Under the pieces are notes generated by a model, which was not told the DNA's origin, did not search any database, and saw nothing but the letters and a program-made list of their open reading frames with translations. Below, piece by piece: positions 27,874-35,198 of a stretch of DNA of 64,000 nucleotides (positions are counted from its first letter, which is position 1; every line of letters begins with the position of its first letter). Both the position numbers and the translations under genes were made by a program. The stretch is from Glycomyces arizonensis DSM 44726 (GTDB lineage Bacteria; Actinomycetota; Actinomycetes; Mycobacteriales; Micromonosporaceae), in NCBI RefSeq assembly GCF_000482705.1, contig NZ_AXWO01000013.1, positions 62,001 to 126,000 of the forward strand, in the 5' to 3' direction.

Positions 27874-30012
27874 TCACGCCTGAAGCGCCAGGACCAGCGG
27901 ATGCACCGCCGTCGCGCCCGCCTCGCGCAATCGCCCCGCCGCCACTGTCAGCGACCAGCCGCTGTCGCGCACGTCGTCCACCAGCAGCACGCTCGCCTCC
28001 GGCACCGCGAAGTCCACGGTGAAGGCGTCGAGGACCTGCCGGAGCCGCTGCGCGCTGTTCGCCCGGCGCGCCTCGGGCACCGCGCCCGGCTCGCGCCCGA
28101 GCGGGCCGAGCCAGTCCATGCGACCCAGCGTCGCGAGCCGCTCGGCCAGGCCGTTCACCAGTCCTGGCCGCGTCAGCGAACCCATCGACACCACCGCCGA
28201 GGGCCGCTCGCTCCAATCCCACGCCGCCAGGACCTTCACCAGCGCGGCGAACACGTCCTCCGGCACCGGCCGGTCCGCGCCGTCGGACAGCAGCTCGCGC
28301 AGCGGCCCGCCCCAGCCGATGTCGGAGAGCCGGGCCAGCGCCCGGCCGGACTCGGCGCCCCGCTCGGCCGGGATCCGGCCCTTGAGGTCGATCCCGATCG
28401 CCTGCAAGCCGGTGGGCCACATCCGCTTCGCCTCGAAGGCGACGCCCGGGCGCGACAGCGCCGCCGCGGCCTCGCCGACCACTGCGGACGACACGCCAGC
28501 CTCGACGCGCTCGCCGGTGCAGTTGTCGCACCGCCCGCACGGCTCGGCCCCCGCGTCGTCGAGCTCGCCGCGCAGGAACTTGAGGCGGCAGTGGCCCGTG
28601 GCCTCGTAGGCGAGCATCCGCCGCTGCTCGTGCTCCCTGGTCGCGGTGACCTTCGCATAGCGCTCGGCGTCGTAGACCCACTCCCGGCCGGTGGCCTCCC
28701 AGCCGCCCTTGACGCGGCGGACCGCGCCGTCGACGTCGAGGACCTTGAGCATCATCTCCAGTCGCGTGCGCCGCAGGTCCACGCGCGTCTCCAGCGCCGC
28801 CGTCGACAGCGGGCGGCCCTCCTCGGCCAGCACGCGCAGCGTCTGGCGCACCGCGTCCTCGGCCGGGAACGACAGCGACCCGAAGTAGTCCCAGATAGCC
28901 CGGTCCTCGCTGCCGGGCATGAGCACCACCTCGGCGCGCTCGCACGCCCGCCCGGCCCGGCCGATCTGCTGGTAGTAGGCCACCGGCGAGGACGGCGCGC
29001 CCAGGTGCACCACGAAGCCGAGGTCGGGCTTGTCGAAGCCCATGCCGAGCGCGCTGGTGGCCACGAGCGCCTTGAGCTCGTTGCCCAGCAGCGCCTCCTC
29101 GCGTTCGAGCCGCTCGGCGTTGTCGGTGCGGCCGGTGTAGGAGGCCACGGCGTGGCCGCGGCCCGCGAGGTACTCGCTGACCTCCTCGGCGGCGGCCACG
29201 GTGAGCGTGTAGACGATCCCCGACCCCGGCAGCTTCGGCAGGCGCTCGTCGAGCCAGGCCATGCGGTGGGCGTTGTCGGGCAGGTCCACGACCGACAGGC
29301 GCAGCGACTCCCGGTCCAGGTTCCCGCGCAGCACCAGCGTCTCCGATGACGCACGTGGCGCGGCAGTGCCGATGCCGGTACTGTCGAGCTGCTCGGCGAC
29401 GTCGGCGCTGACGCGCGCATTCGCCGTCGCCGTGGTCGCCAGGACCGGCACCGACTCGGGCAGGCCGTCGATGAACGTGGCGATGCGCCGGTAGTCGGGC
29501 CGGAAGTCGTGGCCCCAGTCGGAGATGCAGTGCGCCTCGTCGACCACGAGCATTCCGCACCCGGCGGCCAGCTTCGGCAGCTGGTAGTCGCGGAAGGCCG
29601 GATTGTTGAGCCGCTCGGGGCTGATGAGCAGCACGTCGACCTCGTCGGCCGCGATGGCCTCGGCGATGGCGTCCCAGTCCTCCAGGTTCGCCGAGTTGAT
29701 CGTGCGCGCCCGCACGCCCGCCCGCTCGGCGGCCTCGATCTGGTTGCGCATCAGCGCCAGCAGCGGCGAGACGATCACCGTCGGGCCCGCGCCGCAGCGG
29801 CGCAGCAGCGCCGTGGCCACGAAGTACACCGCCGACTTCCCGAAGCCCGTGCGCTGGACCAGCAGCACCCGGCGGCCCGAGCCGTCGCACAGCGCCTCGA
29901 TCGCCCGCCACTGGTCCTCGCGCAGCCGCGCGCCCTCGCCCGCCAGCGACCGCAGCAGCCGCTCGGCCTCGTCCCGCGACGTGCTCACCGTGGTGCTTCC
30001 GATTCCCGCCAT
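27874..30012 (-). CDS. RecQ-family DNA helicase with C-terminal phosphoribosyltransferase-like motif
   Basis: 712 residues. Helicase motifs: Walker A TGFGKS at residues 55-60, DEAH box in VVDEAHCISDWGHDFRPDYR, motif VI in YYQQIGRAGRACERAEVV. A zinc-binding cysteine set (C-x-x-C-x-x-C in PCGRCDNCTGE) matches the RecQ C-terminal region, and a winged-helix region follows. Residues 675-692 (VLLVDDVRDSGWSLTVAA) match the phosphoribosyl-pyrophosphate binding loop of type I phosphoribosyltransferases, which ordinary RecQ lacks. It unwinds DNA 3' to 5', probably in recombination repair. The extra C-terminal module may bind a nucleotide as a regulator or may be structural; this is inference. It is divergent from the DUF1349 gene. 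Confidence 0.92.
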   Translation of the reverse strand: MAGIGSTTVSTSRDEAERLLRSLAGEGARLREDQWRAIEALCDGSGRRVLLVQRTGFGKSAVYFVATALLRRCGAGPTVIVSPLLALMRNQIEAAERAGVRARTINSANLEDWDAIAEAIAADEVDVLLISPERLNNPAFRDYQLPKLAAGCGMLVVDEAHCISDWGHDFRPDYRRIATFIDGLPESVPVLATTATANARVSADVAEQLDSTGIGTAAPRASSETLVLRGNLDRESLRLSVVDLPDNAHRMAWLDERLPKLPGSGIVYTLTVAAAEEVSEYLAGRGHAVASYTGRTDNAERLEREEALLGNELKALVATSALGMGFDKPDLGFVVHLGAPSSPVAYYQQIGRAGRACERAEVVLMPGSEDRAIWDYFGSLSFPAEDAVRQTLRVLAEEGRPLSTAALETRVDLRRTRLEMMLKVLDVDGAVRRVKGGWEATGREWVYDAERYAKVTATREHEQRRMLAYEATGHCRLKFLRGELDDAGAEPCGRCDNCTGERVEAGVSSAVVGEAAAALSRPGVAFEAKRMWPTGLQAIGIDLKGRIPAERGAESGRALARLSDIGWGGPLRELLSDGADRPVPEDVFAALVKVLAAWDWSERPSAVVSMGSLTRPGLVNGLAERLATLGRMDWLGPLGREPGAVPEARRANSAQRLRQVLDAFTVDFAVPEASVLLVDDVRDSGWSLTVAAGRLREAGATAVHPLVLALQA

Positions 30013-30069
30013 GCCAACCGTTCTACCGCATTGGTACGACGGGCCGCGACACCGCTACGCTTTGGCACT

Positions 30070-30663
30070 GTGACTACGAATACACCACTGACCGTGCCGT
30101 GGAAGGCCGGGTCCTGGACCACCATGCCCGTCAGCGCCGTCGAGCAGGACGATCACCTGCTGGTCACCGCCGTCGAAGGCAGCGACGCCTGGCGGCGCAC
30201 CGCCTACGGGTACATCAACGACGACGCGCACGAGCTGCTGGAGCACTGGGATCGCGCGCACGCCGTCGAGGTGGCCTTCAGTGCCGGGTTCGACTCGCAG
30301 TTCGACCAGGCGGGCATGATGATCCGCATCGACGAGGAGCGTTGGATCAAGGCCGGCGTCGAGTTCGCCGACGGCGAACTGCAGCTCGGCGCGGTGGTCA
30401 CGAACGGCTACTCCGACTGGTCCACCGGCGCGGTGCCCGACTGGGCCGGGAAGGAGATCACCATCCGCGCCAGCCGCATGGCCGACGCGGTGGCCATCCG
30501 GGCCCGGGCCGGCGACGGGCCGTGGCGCCTGGTGCGCCTCGCGCCGTTCGACCCCGACGCGGAGGCGAAGGCCGGGCCGTTCTGCTGCGCGCCCTCGCGT
30601 GCGGGCCTGACCGTCTCGTTCAGTGCCTGGCAGCTGACCGAACCGGACCAGGACCTCCACTAG
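30070..30663 (+). CDS. DUF1349 concanavalin-like protein
   Basis: 197 residues. The pattern HAVEVAFSAGFDSQFDQAGMM, then RWIKAGVEFADGELQLGAVVTNGYSDWS, and finally KAGPFCCAPSRAGLTVSFSA is characteristic of the DUF1349 family, a beta-sandwich of the concanavalin type whose yeast relative is annotated as a regulator of enolase. The biochemical role is unknown; sugar binding is possible. The start is a GTG at 30070 that gives the family N-terminus. Longer upstream frames overlap the divergent RecQ-family gene. The stop shares CTAG with the convergent MGMT-like gene. There is no signal peptide, so it should be cytoplasmic. Confidence 0.85.
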   Translation: MTTNTPLTVPWKAGSWTTMPVSAVEQDDHLLVTAVEGSDAWRRTAYGYINDDAHELLEHWDRAHAVEVAFSAGFDSQFDQAGMMIRIDEERWIKAGVEFADGELQLGAVVTNGYSDWSTGAVPDWAGKEITIRASRMADAVAIRARAGDGPWRLVRLAPFDPDAEAKAGPFCCAPSRAGLTVSFSAWQLTEPDQDLH

Positions 30664-31004
30664 CCCTCGGCGAGCTCCATCGCGAGCAGCCGCAGGTCGT
30701 AGACGTACATGCGCTGGTCCCGGGCGGCCACGCCGCCGCGGCTGACGGACACGCCGTCCTCGCGCAGCAGATCCGGCACGTCCACGCCCGTCCGGCCGTC
30801 CGACCAGCGGAAGCCCTCGGAGACCTTGCCGCTCGCGGTGAGCACGCGGTAGGCCCGCGGCACGTCGCCGTCGCGCATGTACGCGCCCACTTGGCGCGGG
30901 CCCGTGCCGATCAGCTCGGCCAGGTCGCCGTACGACGTCCAGGTGCCTTCCGGCAGCGCCGCCACCACGCGCCGGACCAGTTCCCAATCCTGCTCTGTCG
31001 CCAT
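30660..31004 (-). CDS. MGMT-family (ATL-like) DNA-binding protein lacking the alkyl-acceptor cysteine
   Basis: 114 residues from the ATG at 31004. It contains the MGMT DNA-binding half (TWTSYGDLAELIGTGPRQVG and VPRAYRVLTASGKVSEGF). In true methyltransferases the PCHR motif stands where this protein reads RAYR, so no cysteine is available to accept alkyl groups. Alkyltransferase-like proteins (ATL) of this kind flip out O6-alkylguanine and hand it to nucleotide excision repair. A longer frame up to 31220 would run back through the TPP riboswitch on the other strand and is not supported. The stop overlaps the DUF1349 stop by CTAG. Confidence 0.82.
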   Translation of the reverse strand: MATEQDWELVRRVVAALPEGTWTSYGDLAELIGTGPRQVGAYMRDGDVPRAYRVLTASGKVSEGFRWSDGRTGVDVPDLLREDGVSVSRGGVAARDQRMYVYDLRLLAMELAEG

Positions 31005-31109
31005 CTGAGACAATCTACGGTCCGCCCGCGGACCGGCGGAAGTCGGGCGCCGTGCGCCACTGCGGCCTCCAGCCGCGATACCGACCGCCCGCATGGTGTT
31101 AACGTCGAA

Positions 31110-31197
31110 GCTGACAGGGGAGCCGATTGGCTGAGAGTGCGGAACCGACCGCAGACCCTCACACCTGATCCGGGTAATACCGGCGTAGGAAGTCGTC
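31110..31197 (+). ncRNA. TPP riboswitch (THI element)
   Basis: The conserved blocks are present in order: GACAGGGGAGCC (31113-31124), GGCTGAGAGTGC (31129-31140), ACCCTCACACCTGATCCGGG (31155-31174) and GTAATACCGGCGTAGGAAG (31175-31193). These are the P2/P4 pyrimidine- and pyrophosphate-sensing helices of the thiamine pyrophosphate aptamer. It lies 44 bases before the ykoE start and should lower expression of the importer when thiamine pyrophosphate is plentiful. Mechanism (translation or transcription) is not clear; a putative -10 (TAACGT) precedes it. Confidence 0.93.
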
Positions 31198-31240
31198 CGC
31201 CGCTGTCGCGCCGCGTCCACGCACCTTGAAAGGCAAGCCC

Positions 31241-31849
31241 ATGCCTACCGCCGACAGCCCCGCCCTCGCCGCCGACCCCCGGTGGCGCACGCTCGACATC
31301 GTCACCTGCGCCGTCCTCGCCGTCGCCTTCGGCGTCGTCTTCTGGGCCTGGAACTTCGCCTGGGCCGGTCTCGAACCCGCGCTCGCCTTCCTGCTGCCGC
31401 TCAAAGGCGTCCTCTACGGCGTCTGGCTCATCCCCGCCGTCCTCGCCCCCCTGATCGTCCGCCGCATCGGCGCCGCGCTGTTCACCGAGTTCCTCGCCGC
31501 CACCTTCTCCCTGCTCCTCGGCTCCGCCTGGGGCATCCTCATCATGTACCAGGGCCTGTTCCAGGGCGCGGGCGGCGAACTCGCCTTCGCCGCCGGACGC
31601 TACCGGCGCTTCGGCACCCCGACCGCGCTCGCCGCGGGCGCACTCGCCGGTTTCGCCGCCACCCTCTACGACGTCATCGTCTACTACCCCTCCTACGAAC
31701 TGTGGGCCTTCCAGGTCCCGTACATCGCCTTCGCGATGCTCTCGGGCGCCGTCGTCGCCGGTCTCGGCTCCAAGGCCCTCGTCAGGGCCATGCTCCCGAC
31801 CGGCGTGCTCGACCGGTTCCCCGCCGGACGCGACCGGGCCAGGGTCTGA
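31241..31849 (+). CDS. ykoE: ECF transporter S component for thiamine precursor (YkoE)
   Basis: 202 residues with about six hydrophobic helices; the family pattern LDIVTCAVLAVAFGVVFWAW and GVLYGVWLIPAVLAPLIVRR is clear. YkoE is the substrate-binding subunit of an ECF importer for hydroxymethylpyrimidine or thiamine. The ATG at 31241 has AAAGGC upstream; a TTG at 31226 would add only five residues. It follows a TPP riboswitch and leads ykoD and ykoC in one operon, which fixes the substrate class. Confidence 0.93.
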   Translation: MPTADSPALAADPRWRTLDIVTCAVLAVAFGVVFWAWNFAWAGLEPALAFLLPLKGVLYGVWLIPAVLAPLIVRRIGAALFTEFLAATFSLLLGSAWGILIMYQGLFQGAGGELAFAAGRYRRFGTPTALAAGALAGFAATLYDVIVYYPSYELWAFQVPYIAFAMLSGAVVAGLGSKALVRAMLPTGVLDRFPAGRDRARV

Positions 31850-31856
31850 CCGGCCG

Positions 31857-33287
31857 ATGATCCCGGTCGAGTTCCGCGGCTTCACGTGGCGGCACGCGGG
31901 GCGCCGCGCCCCCGCCGTCGCCGAGGTCGACCTGCGCATCGAGGCGGGGGAGCGGGTCCTGCTGCTCGGCCCCTCCGGCTCGGGCAAGTCGACGCTGCTC
32001 GCCGCGCTCGCCGGGCTCCTCACCACCGACTCCGGGGAGCGGACCGGCGAGGTCCTGCTCGACGGCGCCGACGCGGCCTCCCAGCGCGGCCGCGTCGGGA
32101 TCCTCTTCCAAGACCCCGAGACGCAGCTGGTCATGGCCCGCAGCGGCGACGACGTCGCCTTCGGACTCGAGAACCAGGCCGTGCCGCGCGAGGCGATCTG
32201 GCCGCGCGTGCGCGAAGCGCTCGACGCGGTCGGATTCCCCTACCCCCTCGGGCATCCGACGCACGCCCTCTCCGGCGGCGAGCAGCAGCGCCTCACGCTC
32301 GCCGGGGTCCTCGCGCGCAGGCCCGAGCTGCTCCTGCTCGACGAGCCGACCGCCAACCTCGACCCCGAAGGCGCCGAAGCGATCCGATCCTCATTGAGGA
32401 CCGCTCTGGCCGACACCGACGCCACCTTGATCGTCGTCGAGCACCGCGTCGCCGACATCCTGGACCTGGTCGACCGCGTCATCGCCCTCGGACCCGGCGG
32501 CACCCTCCTGGCCGACGGCCCCGCCGAAGCGGTCTTCGCCGAACACGGCGACACTCTTGCCGAACAAGGCGTCTGGGTCCCCGGCGTGCCGCTCCCGGCC
32601 CTTCCCGATGCCGTGCCCGGCGAGCCGCGACTGCGTGGCGAGTCGCTCTCGCTGACCTACCCGGGGGCGGATCGGCCCGCCCTGGACGGGGTCGACTTCG
32701 AGCTCCGCGCGGGCGAACTGCTCGCCGTCACCGGCGCGAACGGCTCGGGCAAGACCACGCTCGCGCTCCTGGCTGGCGGCCTGGCCGCGCCGAGCCGCGG
32801 CAAGGCGACCGTCCCCGGCGAGCGCGCGCCGCTCCACCGCCTCCCGGCGAACCGGCTCGCCGCCCGCGTCGGCTCGGTCTTCCAAGACCCCGAGCACCAG
32901 TTCGTGACCGCCACCGTCCGATCCGAACTCGCCTTCGCGCCGCACGCCGCCGGATGGCCGCAGCGGCGGATCGACGCCCGCGTGTCCGAACTGCTCGAAC
33001 GCCTCCGCCTCGCGCACCTGGCCGAGGCCAACCCGCACACGCTCTCCGGCGGCGAGGCCCGGCGGCTGTCGGTCGCGGGGGCGCTGGCCGCCGCCCCGGG
33101 CGCGCTCCTGCTCGACGAGCCGACCTTCGGCCAGGACCGGCGCACCTGGGGCGAACTGGTCGACCTCATCGCGGGCATCCGCGACGAGGGCACCGCGCTC
33201 ATGGCGGTCACCCACGACCGCGACTTCGCCGCGGCCCTGGCGAGCCGCGAGATCGTCCTCGAAGACGGCAGGGTGAGCCGATGCTGA
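31857..33287 (+). CDS. ykoD: ECF transporter double ATPase (YkoD)
   Basis: 476 residues with two fused ATPase domains. Domain 1: Walker A GPSGSGKST near residue 40, signature LSGGEQQRL, Walker B LLLLDEPTANLDPEG. Domain 2 (from about residue 260): Walker A GANGSGKTT, signature LSGGEARRL, Walker B ALLLDEPTFGQD. All catalytic residues are present in both. It powers uptake with the S component YkoE and the T component YkoC. It starts 8 bases after ykoE and overlaps ykoC by 7 bases, so the operon is tightly coupled and presumably controlled by the upstream TPP riboswitch. Confidence 0.95.
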   Translation: MIPVEFRGFTWRHAGRRAPAVAEVDLRIEAGERVLLLGPSGSGKSTLLAALAGLLTTDSGERTGEVLLDGADAASQRGRVGILFQDPETQLVMARSGDDVAFGLENQAVPREAIWPRVREALDAVGFPYPLGHPTHALSGGEQQRLTLAGVLARRPELLLLDEPTANLDPEGAEAIRSSLRTALADTDATLIVVEHRVADILDLVDRVIALGPGGTLLADGPAEAVFAEHGDTLAEQGVWVPGVPLPALPDAVPGEPRLRGESLSLTYPGADRPALDGVDFELRAGELLAVTGANGSGKTTLALLAGGLAAPSRGKATVPGERAPLHRLPANRLAARVGSVFQDPEHQFVTATVRSELAFAPHAAGWPQRRIDARVSELLERLRLAHLAEANPHTLSGGEARRLSVAGALAAAPGALLLDEPTFGQDRRTWGELVDLIAGIRDEGTALMAVTHDRDFAAALASREIVLEDGRVSRC

Positions 33288-34078
33288 CCATCGCCCCGAT
33301 CTGCGGACCGGACGCGCCGATCGCCCGCGCCAACCCGGTGGCGAAGCTGTTCGCGGTCGTGGCCGTCTCGACCGCGGCGCTGGTGGCGGCGGACTGGCTG
33401 ACGCCGACGCTGCTTCTTGCCGCGCTCGCCGCGGCCACGCCGTTCAGCGGCGTCCACTGGGGGCCGCTGCTGCGCCGGTTGCGCTGGCTGTGGCTCGCGG
33501 CCGGGGCGGTCGCGGCGGGCAACGCGGTCTTCGCCGCCGAGCAGACCGGCTCGATCCTCCTGTCGCTCGGGCCTTGGGAACTCAGCTCGGGGGCCCTGAT
33601 CGACGGTGCGGCGCTCGGGCTGCGGGTGTGCGTCGCCGCGACGGCCGGGGTGCTGGGCTTCGCCACCACCGACCCGACCGACCTGGCCGACGCCCTCACC
33701 CAGCAGTTGCGCACCTCGCCGCGGTTCACCATCGGTTCGCTTGCCGCGCTGCGCATGCTGCCGCTGCTGGGCGCCGAGTGGCGGCAGATCGTCATCGCCC
33801 GCCGCGCCCGCGGCATGGAGGGCGGCCGCAATCCGCTGCGCCGGACGCGCCTGTTCGCCTCGACGATGTTCACGCTCCTGGTGGGCGCGATGAGGCGGGC
33901 CGGGCGCCTCGCCGCCGCCATGGACGCCAGGGGCTTCGACTCCGAGGTGCCGCGCACCTACGCCAGGGTGCAGCGGATGAGCAGGGCCGACTGGCTCTTC
34001 CTGGCGGCCGCGATCGCCGTCGCCATCGGAGCGGTCGCGATCAGTCACGCCTACGGCACCTTCCGCGTGCTGTTCTGA
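33281..34078 (+). CDS. ykoC: ECF transporter transmembrane T component (YkoC)
   Basis: 265 residues with about five to six membrane helices. The T-component coupling motif is the ARG pair, seen as VIARRARGMEGG and again as AMDARGFDSE near residue 220, which docks onto the ATPase. It couples ATP hydrolysis by YkoD to movement of YkoE. The ATG at 33281 lies inside the 3' end of ykoD. It is the last gene of the riboswitch-controlled operon. Confidence 0.93.
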   Translation: MLTIAPICGPDAPIARANPVAKLFAVVAVSTAALVAADWLTPTLLLAALAAATPFSGVHWGPLLRRLRWLWLAAGAVAAGNAVFAAEQTGSILLSLGPWELSSGALIDGAALGLRVCVAATAGVLGFATTDPTDLADALTQQLRTSPRFTIGSLAALRMLPLLGAEWRQIVIARRARGMEGGRNPLRRTRLFASTMFTLLVGAMRRAGRLAAAMDARGFDSEVPRTYARVQRMSRADWLFLAAAIAVAIGAVAISHAYGTFRVLF

Positions 34079-34128
34079 GCAGCGGAATTCGTCTTGCCGT
34101 GATTCCTTGTGGATGGTTTGATCAGGCG

Positions 34129-34557
34129 ATGAGTGAACGCTGGGAGACGGTCGAGGAGATCAGTGCCGCGAGGCGGCGGTTCGAGGAGTCGCTGCCGGAC
34201 TGGCGCCGACCGGCCGCCTACGGCGTCGGTCGGCCGGGCGGCCCTGACGGCATCGAGTTCGTGCGCGTCAACGACGGCGAGCACCCGCTGCCCGCCGCCG
34301 TGCTCGCGACGGTCTGCGGCTACCGCGGCGCCACGGGCTCCTTCCCCCTGTCCAGAGCCGAGCTGACCCGGGCGATCGACCTGCTCGCGCCCGCCGAGGC
34401 CTGCACCGCTTACGAGCACCCGAACCTGTGGGCATGGCGCGAACTGCGGGACGAGCTCCACGAGGACCACGAGGCCGCCGCGGTCTTCATCGACGACTGG
34501 GAAGCGCCCTCCGACGACCCGCACGTCAAGGCACTGCGCAAGGCGCTCGGCCACTGA
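34129..34557 (+). CDS. Hypothetical protein
   Basis: 142 residues, acidic, rich in Glu, Asp and Arg; no signal peptide or membrane helix. I recognise no family. It begins MSERWETVEEISAARRRFEE, has a central FVRVNDGEHPLPAAVLATVC stretch, and ends in an acidic helix-rich part (DELHEDHEAAAVFIDDWEAP). The ATG at 34129 is the first good start after the ykoC stop. Codon usage is normal for this genome, so it is probably real. Function unknown. Confidence 0.6.
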   Translation: MSERWETVEEISAARRRFEESLPDWRRPAAYGVGRPGGPDGIEFVRVNDGEHPLPAAVLATVCGYRGATGSFPLSRAELTRAIDLLAPAEACTAYEHPNLWAWRELRDELHEDHEAAAVFIDDWEAPSDDPHVKALRKALGH

Positions 34558-34683
34558 CGGCAGCGCCTCGACGGGGAGCGAACACCGGCAGACCCGCCGC
34601 CCAGCCGGTCCGCGCACGGGTGGCCGGACCGTGGACGGCGTGGGGCACAATGATCGGTGTGATCATCGACAACAGAAAGGGCG

Positions 34684-35124
34684 ATGCCGCGTAGGCCGCC
34701 CGCGCGAGTACGCGCCTCCATCCCGAAGCGCCCACGGCCCTGGCGGCCGGGACGCGTCACCCAGATCCCGAGCGCATCCGGCTCGCTCACCGCGGCGATG
34801 CGGCGGCTCGAACATCATGACCCCCGTTTGGAACCGGGGGACGTGGCGGCCGCGTTCATGACTTGGCGGCGACGGGCGTTCGGTCCATACCGCCAGTTGA
34901 CCGCGTCCTGCGAGCACTTCGAGTACGACTATCTCTATTTCGGCCCGCCGCCCAGAGACGTCCTGGAGTTCGCCGTTCATCGGCTACCCCGCAAGTCCGC
35001 ATCGGAGCTGCGTCGCCTGCTCGCCCCGATCGACCGGCACTTCCTCGAACGCACGCTCCCCAACCCGCTCGCGCCGCCGGGGCCGTGGTGGAAGCGCCGC
35101 TGTTCCACCGACATCCTCAACTGA
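34684..35124 (+). CDS. Hypothetical protein
   Basis: 146 residues from the ATG at 34684, which has AAAGG four bases before it; an internal ATG at 34798 (MRRLEHHDPRLEPGD) would make it 108 residues and is equally possible. The C-terminal half, FEYDYLYFGPPPRDVLEFAV followed by LRRLLAPIDRHFLERTLPNP, looks like a conserved core. The first 38 residues are Arg/Pro-rich and low in complexity. No domain is recognised. A hairpin follows the stop. Confidence 0.55.
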   Translation: MPRRPPARVRASIPKRPRPWRPGRVTQIPSASGSLTAAMRRLEHHDPRLEPGDVAAAFMTWRRRAFGPYRQLTASCEHFEYDYLYFGPPPRDVLEFAVHRLPRKSASELRRLLAPIDRHFLERTLPNPLAPPGPWWKRRCSTDILN

Positions 35125-35130
35125 GGCGGC

Positions 35131-35174
35131 GCGCGGCCCGAGTCGTCCTCGGGTGTTGTCGACTCGGGCCGCGC
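35131..35174. terminator. Hairpin between convergent unknown gene and ABC exporter
   Basis: GCGCGGCCCGAGTC (35131-35144) pairs perfectly with GACTCGGGCCGCGC (35161-35174); the loop is 16 bases. Reading plus, a CTTTT run lies about 20 bases beyond. Confidence 0.75.
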
Positions 35175-35198
35175 CGGCTGGGTTCCGCTGGTTTCCTT

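Noticed and set aside
34650-34694. 14-residue frame MIGVIIDNRKGDAA just before the unknown gene at 34684
   Set aside because: It overlaps the next start by 11 bases and could be a leader peptide, but there is no ribosome site or amino-acid pattern to support it.
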